Positions 19,270 through 23,749 of a stretch of DNA of 23,749 nt are shown here, piece by piece. This DNA comes from Pelargonium cotyledonis. Lineage: Eukaryota; Streptophyta; Magnoliopsida; Geraniales; Geraniaceae. Position 1 is the stretch's first letter, and every line of letters begins with the position of its first letter. Both the position numbers and the translations under genes were made by a program. Location of the stretch: positions 1 through 23,749 of the forward strand of contig JAYMTA010000837.1 in assembly GCA_036897625.1 (NCBI GenBank), read 5' to 3'. Under the pieces are notes generated by a model. The model saw nothing but the letters and a program-made list of their open reading frames with translations, searched no databases and was not told the DNA's origin.

Positions 19270-20038
19270 TTTTTATTTTACGAAAACAATCCGAAAATTA
19301 TTATTGAAGATAATAAAAGTTACATTAAAAATTAGAACTCAGGACCAGACATACATCAGAGGCACAAAAAACATACCCTAAATCGCTGGTCAATACAACC
19401 AAAAACACAAAGTTATCGAAACAAAATCGGAACCTAAAATAGCAAATCAGTAATTGACAAACTAGAGCTCTAACATGAGACTCCAGCCGGCTATCAAAGG
19501 CTACCACCGAGGACTGAACCCCAGCCCCCTACCGGAGCCCACCAGCTCCGGCTTCTTATCCACCTACTCTCCGTGGCGGACCAATCCAGCATGGTCCGCG
19601 TTCACAATTACCCCTCCCACCTGCTCCTCATCGTCCGTCCTGCGTCGTTTACCATCCACAATCATGATACTCGAACCCTCTTCATTCTCTCGCACCTCAT
19701 TTTCAGTGAAAGGCATCCCCAACTCGACCCCTCCCGCGTCCTCACCTCCGATGGAAAGCATTTCCAAACTCCTCTCAAGACCCAAAACACGATGGGCCAT
19801 CCTCTTCCTCGGACAGTTGCTGATTTCCTTACGTCACAAACACCAAACTGCACTACCTGCTTCCTCGTCCGCTGCTTGCAACTCCGATCTCCCCGTCGTT
19901 CTTCTCACTGCTCGAACCCTAGTCCCAGTTGCCTATCTCGCTTCGCACCGCCGCCACAAAAAAATGCTCACAAACCCTAACCACACGCACTGTAGCGGGA
20001 CAGACCACTCCCAGTTGCCGATCTAAACATGGTTAGTT
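19270..20038 (-). mobile_element. LINE-like retroposon with 15-base target duplication
   Basis: A 769-base insertion between perfect copies of ACATATTATTTTAAT (19255-19269 and 20039-20053). On the minus strand its 3' end reads TAAAATAAAAA directly against the repeat, an A-rich tail, which fixes the orientation. GC content is much higher than the flanks at 19475-20026. The minus-strand frame at 19800-19564 includes KRRRTDDEEQ and VNADHAGLVRHGE, and a neighbouring frame has QFGVCDVRKSATVRGRG; these recall the end of ORF1 in plant L1-type LINEs after its zinc knuckle, from memory and with low certainty. The frames are shifted against each other, so it is dead. No reverse transcriptase is present, implying truncation plus internal loss, or another retroposed transcript. 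Confidence 0.6.
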
Positions 20039-20053
20039 ACATATTATTTTAAT

Positions 20054-23000
20054 ATTAGTTTGTATTGTGTTGTGCATGTGTAATTTATATGTCAAGCACA
20101 AACACAATTTCAGTTAGTAAGCGCGTTGAATTCAAAACACGAGCATGACATAATTATATATTTGATTACACACACTAATTAAATCATGTTAAGTCACATG
20201 TTATGTCTCAACTTGCCTGCTCTACTCACTCTCACGAAACAGTCTCAAACACATAATCCGCAGCAGTTTAACAAAACTTAATGGTAGGAATATTCATATG
20301 TATATGTAATATGTGCATTGATACATTTCTTATTGGAATATATTTGTATTACTTTTTCTCTTTATCAAACCTCATTTATCATCATCTGTGAAGTTTCATT
20401 TTCATGCTACCTGAAATGGTTTAACAATATAGAACGAGTCCTAATTGTCTTTATTCGAAGAAAAACTTTGTAAATAGAAAAATGTGTAAAATATGGATCA
20501 GTCTCGTTGTCACCATTAAAGAAAACATGGAGCATGTGAGGGAGAGAGGTCTAAATCAAGGATTGGTTTAGTCTATATTTTGGTGGTTGAATTAATTCGT
20601 TTTTTAAGCGACGAAACAATAGACTTATAAAATGTCAATAGTAGGGGTGTCACCCTTGTTAGTTGTTAGTTCTTCCATAAATCTCATAAATTTCACTTCA
20701 TACCGTTGGCAATGGGACATGAACTTGAAATCTCAAAAAAAAAATTTTAAGTGCATCAACTGATTGACCAAATATGCTTGAGCGGTTGAATTAATTCATA
20801 ATATATCATCAATTCATATCTTAAATATGATCAATTTTGTCATCATCTGTATTTAATTTTTTATGATTAGTCACGACAACATTGAACTGTAATGATGATG
20901 CCAATGAAGACGAAGAAGATTATACCATTTGCTAGTTTTGTAATGGTGTGTCAATTTGCTAATAGTGACATAATTTCCACTTGTGAGCATCTTCAAATTG
21001 GAATTGAAATTTAGCTTCTACCAAACGTCATTAAGATAATTAGGTGGAATCCTATATCATTGTCGATTCTACTACCTTCGTCTCTTTAAACCAAAAAAAA
21101 AATCCCTTTTTTTTTTTTTTAAAGTTTTGTCTTATCTCTCTCATCAAAAAAAAAAATTATAATGAATGAATTAATAGTAAATATATTGATAATTAAAAGG
21201 ATAAGATAAAGTATTGTTGATGTTAAGTACCCATTTGATGCATATATAGTTGTATGTGCTAGATATCCCTTTGTCCCACTCAAAATAAAATTTCACTTTC
21301 TTTATTTCTAAACCTATGATATTTCTCACCCATAGTTTTGTTGTAACAATTTTTCTTTATTACACATATATTTTGGTTTAGGTTTCGCCCGCAGATCATA
21401 AAAATATGACACATCATTCAAAAAAAAAAATAGTCCAACGGATCATTCTATTCTTGCAAATTTATTGAAATGAATTTAATGTGGTAGGTGTCATTACCTC
21501 ATTGATTTAACTAATTAATCTAAGTTAAAATAATTATTTTGCATGCGCGTGTGTCTAAAGGGGTCCTATGCCAATAAGTTTTTGGCTTATGCTAAGCCAC
21601 ATTGAGGTGATTACATATCATTCGAATGTTTGGGTAAGTAAAATGTAAATAAATGTCATCTCTAACTGGTATGACTTAAACAATAAGCTCTTTTTTCTCA
21701 CATATATATTTCCTCTAAACATATATGGGTGCGTGTGTAAAAGATTTATTTGACTTAATTAAGTTAAGTTATTAATAAGACTGTGACAGTTAATATATTA
21801 AAATTATGAATACAACGGATTGCTATGTTGTATATTAATAAATAAAATTTCAATATGACGTGACACAACTGTTGTGATATATACGTACATACAAATATTT
21901 TGGGTCCGTTAGTTTATAAACACATCATGAATAGTTCTAATAAGTTAGCTTCACATCAAAATAATTACGATATATATACTAGCTAGAAGTCAACAAACAC
22001 TTCTAATCAAATTACAAATATATATACAGCAATAGGATAATGCATGCATCTTCTGTACATCCCTGGATCAAATTAACACCAGAAGAAGCACTAGAATTGG
22101 TACAATTATTTTATAAAAAAGAAAGGATCTGTGAAGAGTGATGACAAAGGTATCAAAGATGGAGGGACCCAACCCTACGGGATGGAATGGAACATGACAT
22201 GAAGGCTTCAAAGAAGAAACAGGAAGGTACTGCCAACCAATCCATGGAACAACCACTCATTATTTATGTGCCACTTGTGTCTTATCTCTAAATAATATAT
22301 TCATTTTTCGCTTGGATTGTTTAATTCAATTATCTTTAAGTTAAAACTGATGTCGGTAGAAATAATAATGTAGCATGGATAAAATTATTTTATATATGCA
22401 GATTAATCCATATCAAATATAAATCAACCAACAGTTGGTCAGCTTAATCATTTTGACGATGGACCTGTTGGAATACATGAGTATTAGGAACAACAGTGAT
22501 GTCGACTGATATTCCTTGTGGTCTACCAAGAGTAGGTCAACCTAATAACTAAAAATTTTTATTGTACATAGTAAAACATGTATTTTTGAACCTTAAGCTA
22601 ACCATATTTTGTATGGATCAACATTAGTGTGTTATTCCTATTTTTTTTTAGAACAAAAACAAAATATTCTATACATACAAAATAATTAGATATTTGATCT
22701 AACGTTGGGTTTGGGTTAGTCGTCAACCAGAGCAACAATAAAGACAAATTTGTGATTGAGTTGTCCACAACATTTCCAGTGGGAGGTGCAAGTGACACCA
22801 AACTCTTATGGTTAAAACTTCTACCTGAGCTTATGCAAAAGGAGTGACCAAATTCTTCAGCAGCCAAACATCAATAAGATTAAACGTGTATACATATTTT
22901 TTACGCTCTTACTAAAACATGAGTTTCTAATTAGATTTGTAAATTCGCAGTTGATATTTGAAAGCCGTCTCACGATATGTAGACTAATCATCATTCGAGC

Positions 23001-23605
23001 GTAAGTCACAATTAAACTCATCCCTCTTCTCGCACGCAGCTATTATAACTTCACCTATACATCTTTTATACACAATAATTTAAATGAAGTACATATAATT
23101 AAACAATTGACAAGCTAAAAGATGATCCACCTTGAAATTAATAAAGATAAAAGTTACCCCCCTTAAAAAAAAAAAAAAAAGCCATATTTTTCTAGAAGCT
23201 ATTATTAATCATAACTATACATACCCTTCACCAGCCTAATAAATCTACCTTTTTGCCCCTTATAACTTCGGCGCCACCGACTAAATTAACATAATAATAC
23301 ACGTACGCTTAAGAAATAATTTACCCATAAACAATAATTCAAACCAAAGCAACAACAAAAACGATATTAAGTCCTGAAAACAACTTAATACGCCATTAGA
23401 TAAACTTGAAAACAATGAATATTATTAATTATTTTTGTTTATGTTTATGATTATTCACTGAATAATTTCAAGCACTTTAAAACATTTTTCACATATTTTC
23501 ACATGACGAAATAAAATAAAAAAAGTGTCGAACGAAATCGACAGTACTGACGCAGGAAATCACTACATTTTTGTGATGTTTATGTCTGTTACATTTCAAC
23601 TACGA
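20054..23605. other. Long AT-rich gene desert
   Basis: I see no gene in these 3.5 kb. Open frames such as 22068-22256 and 22598-22867 are short; the latter opens with TTG and matches nothing known to me. At 21266-21290 TCCCTTTGTCCCACTC resembles one end of a Stowaway-type MITE without a visible partner. Poly-A or poly-T runs occur at about 21106-21121 and 23167-23180. The right end should be the 3' UTR of the HIPP gene. Confidence 0.55.
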
Positions 23606-23749
23606 TCACATAACAGAGCAACCTGGTGGATTCTCTTCGCTGAAGTAATCGGAGCGGGTGGCGCCGTAGCTGTCCCGCGGGTTGTAGCCGCCGCCGGAAC
23701 TATCATACCCCGGGCGCCCATACGCCGGAAAGGCGAAATGTGGGGGGGG
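23606..23749 (-). CDS. C-terminus of a HIPP-type isoprenylated protein (partial)
   Basis: Forty-seven residues and a TGA stop, cut by the right edge of the window; the 5' part lies outside. The frame reads a Gly/Tyr/Pro-rich tail (PAYGRPGYDSSGGGYNPRDS) and ends YFSEENPPGCSVM. The final CSVM is a CaaX box for farnesylation. From memory, the D/EENPxxCSVM ending is typical of heavy-metal-associated isoprenylated plant proteins (HIPPs), which bind metals through an N-terminal HMA domain and attach to membranes by the lipid. That domain is not in the window, so the assignment rests on the tail alone. GC-rich codons contrast sharply with the AT-rich DNA beside it. A run of eight G at the edge encodes prolines. 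Confidence 0.75.
   Translation of the reverse strand, partial: PPPHFAFPAYGRPGYDSSGGGYNPRDSYGATRSDYFSEENPPGCSVM

Noticed and set aside
19475..20026. Plus-strand 183-codon Ser/Pro-rich frame
   Set aside because: It lies within the reverse-oriented retroposon, is antisense to the LINE-like frames, and its Pro/Ser/Thr bias reflects GC-rich antisense sequence.
21266..21300. Second Stowaway-type MITE
   Set aside because: Only one terminus-like sequence (TCCCTTTGTCCCACTC) is visible; no matching inverted end or TA duplication was found.
22150..22256. Possible microRNA hairpin of miR482/2118 type near GGGATGGAATGGAACA
   Set aside because: The best opposing arm (CCAACCAATCC) leaves several mismatches within 11 bases, and the sequence differs from known miR482/2118 members at many positions.
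22598..22867. Minus-strand frame of 89 codons
   Set aside because: It starts with TTG, has no recognisable domain and ends in low-complexity sequence. A fragment such as GRSFNHKSLVSLAPPTGN looks protein-like, but that is not enough for a gene call.
1..23749. CRISPR arrays, operons, tRNA or rRNA genes
   Set aside because: No regularly spaced repeats, polycistronic layout, tRNA cloverleaf or rRNA sequence was seen; the window is plant nuclear DNA.

Overview
This window is nuclear DNA from a flowering plant, most likely a eudicot. Evidence: multi-exon genes with short GT-AG introns, an AT-rich intergenic background, TATA boxes about 80 to 120 bases upstream of start codons, and plant-restricted protein families (DUF7722, DUF761, FAR1-RELATED SEQUENCE, MAP70, plastid SecE1, HIPP). 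The species cannot be fixed from the sequence alone. Nothing bacterial, viral or organellar was seen.

Layout, left to right. Bases 1-1440 hold no gene I can support. A single-exon DUF7722 gene (1529-1852, +) is followed by a single-exon membrane/DUF761 gene (3137-3754, +). After a gene-poor stretch comes a three-exon FAR1-RELATED SEQUENCE 10-like gene (8759 down to 6487, -), with a possible leader intron and possible spliced 3' UTR exons (5506, 5170-5089). A small two-pass membrane protein of unknown function lies at 10400-10131 (-). A ten-exon microtubule-associated MAP70-5-like gene (11931-14743, +) converges on a single-exon plastid SecE1 gene (15614-15111, -). A 75-residue MGNC protein, probably lipidated, is at 16693-16466 (-). 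The right edge cuts a HIPP-type gene, leaving only its C-terminus with a CaaX box (23749-23606, -). From 16.9 kb to 23.6 kb there is no gene I can support.

Mobile DNA explains several of the gaps. A near-palindromic foldback/MITE element lies at 15785-16179 upstream of SecE1, with imperfect 9-base flanking repeats. A Stowaway-like MITE sits in MAP70 intron 2 (12328-12505). Two GC-richer insertions of about 0.75 kb (17487-18226 and 19270-20038) are each bounded by perfect 15-base direct repeats and fit reverse-oriented retroposons; the second carries a decayed frame that may come from LINE ORF1.

The genes do not form a functional cluster. They are independent plant housekeeping, cytoskeletal, regulatory and membrane genes. 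I found no convincing new multi-gene system. The points most worth a second look are the stop-free in-frame first intron of MAP70, the two retroposons with intact target-site duplications, the foldback element near SecE1, and the possible spliced 3' UTR of the FAR1-related gene.
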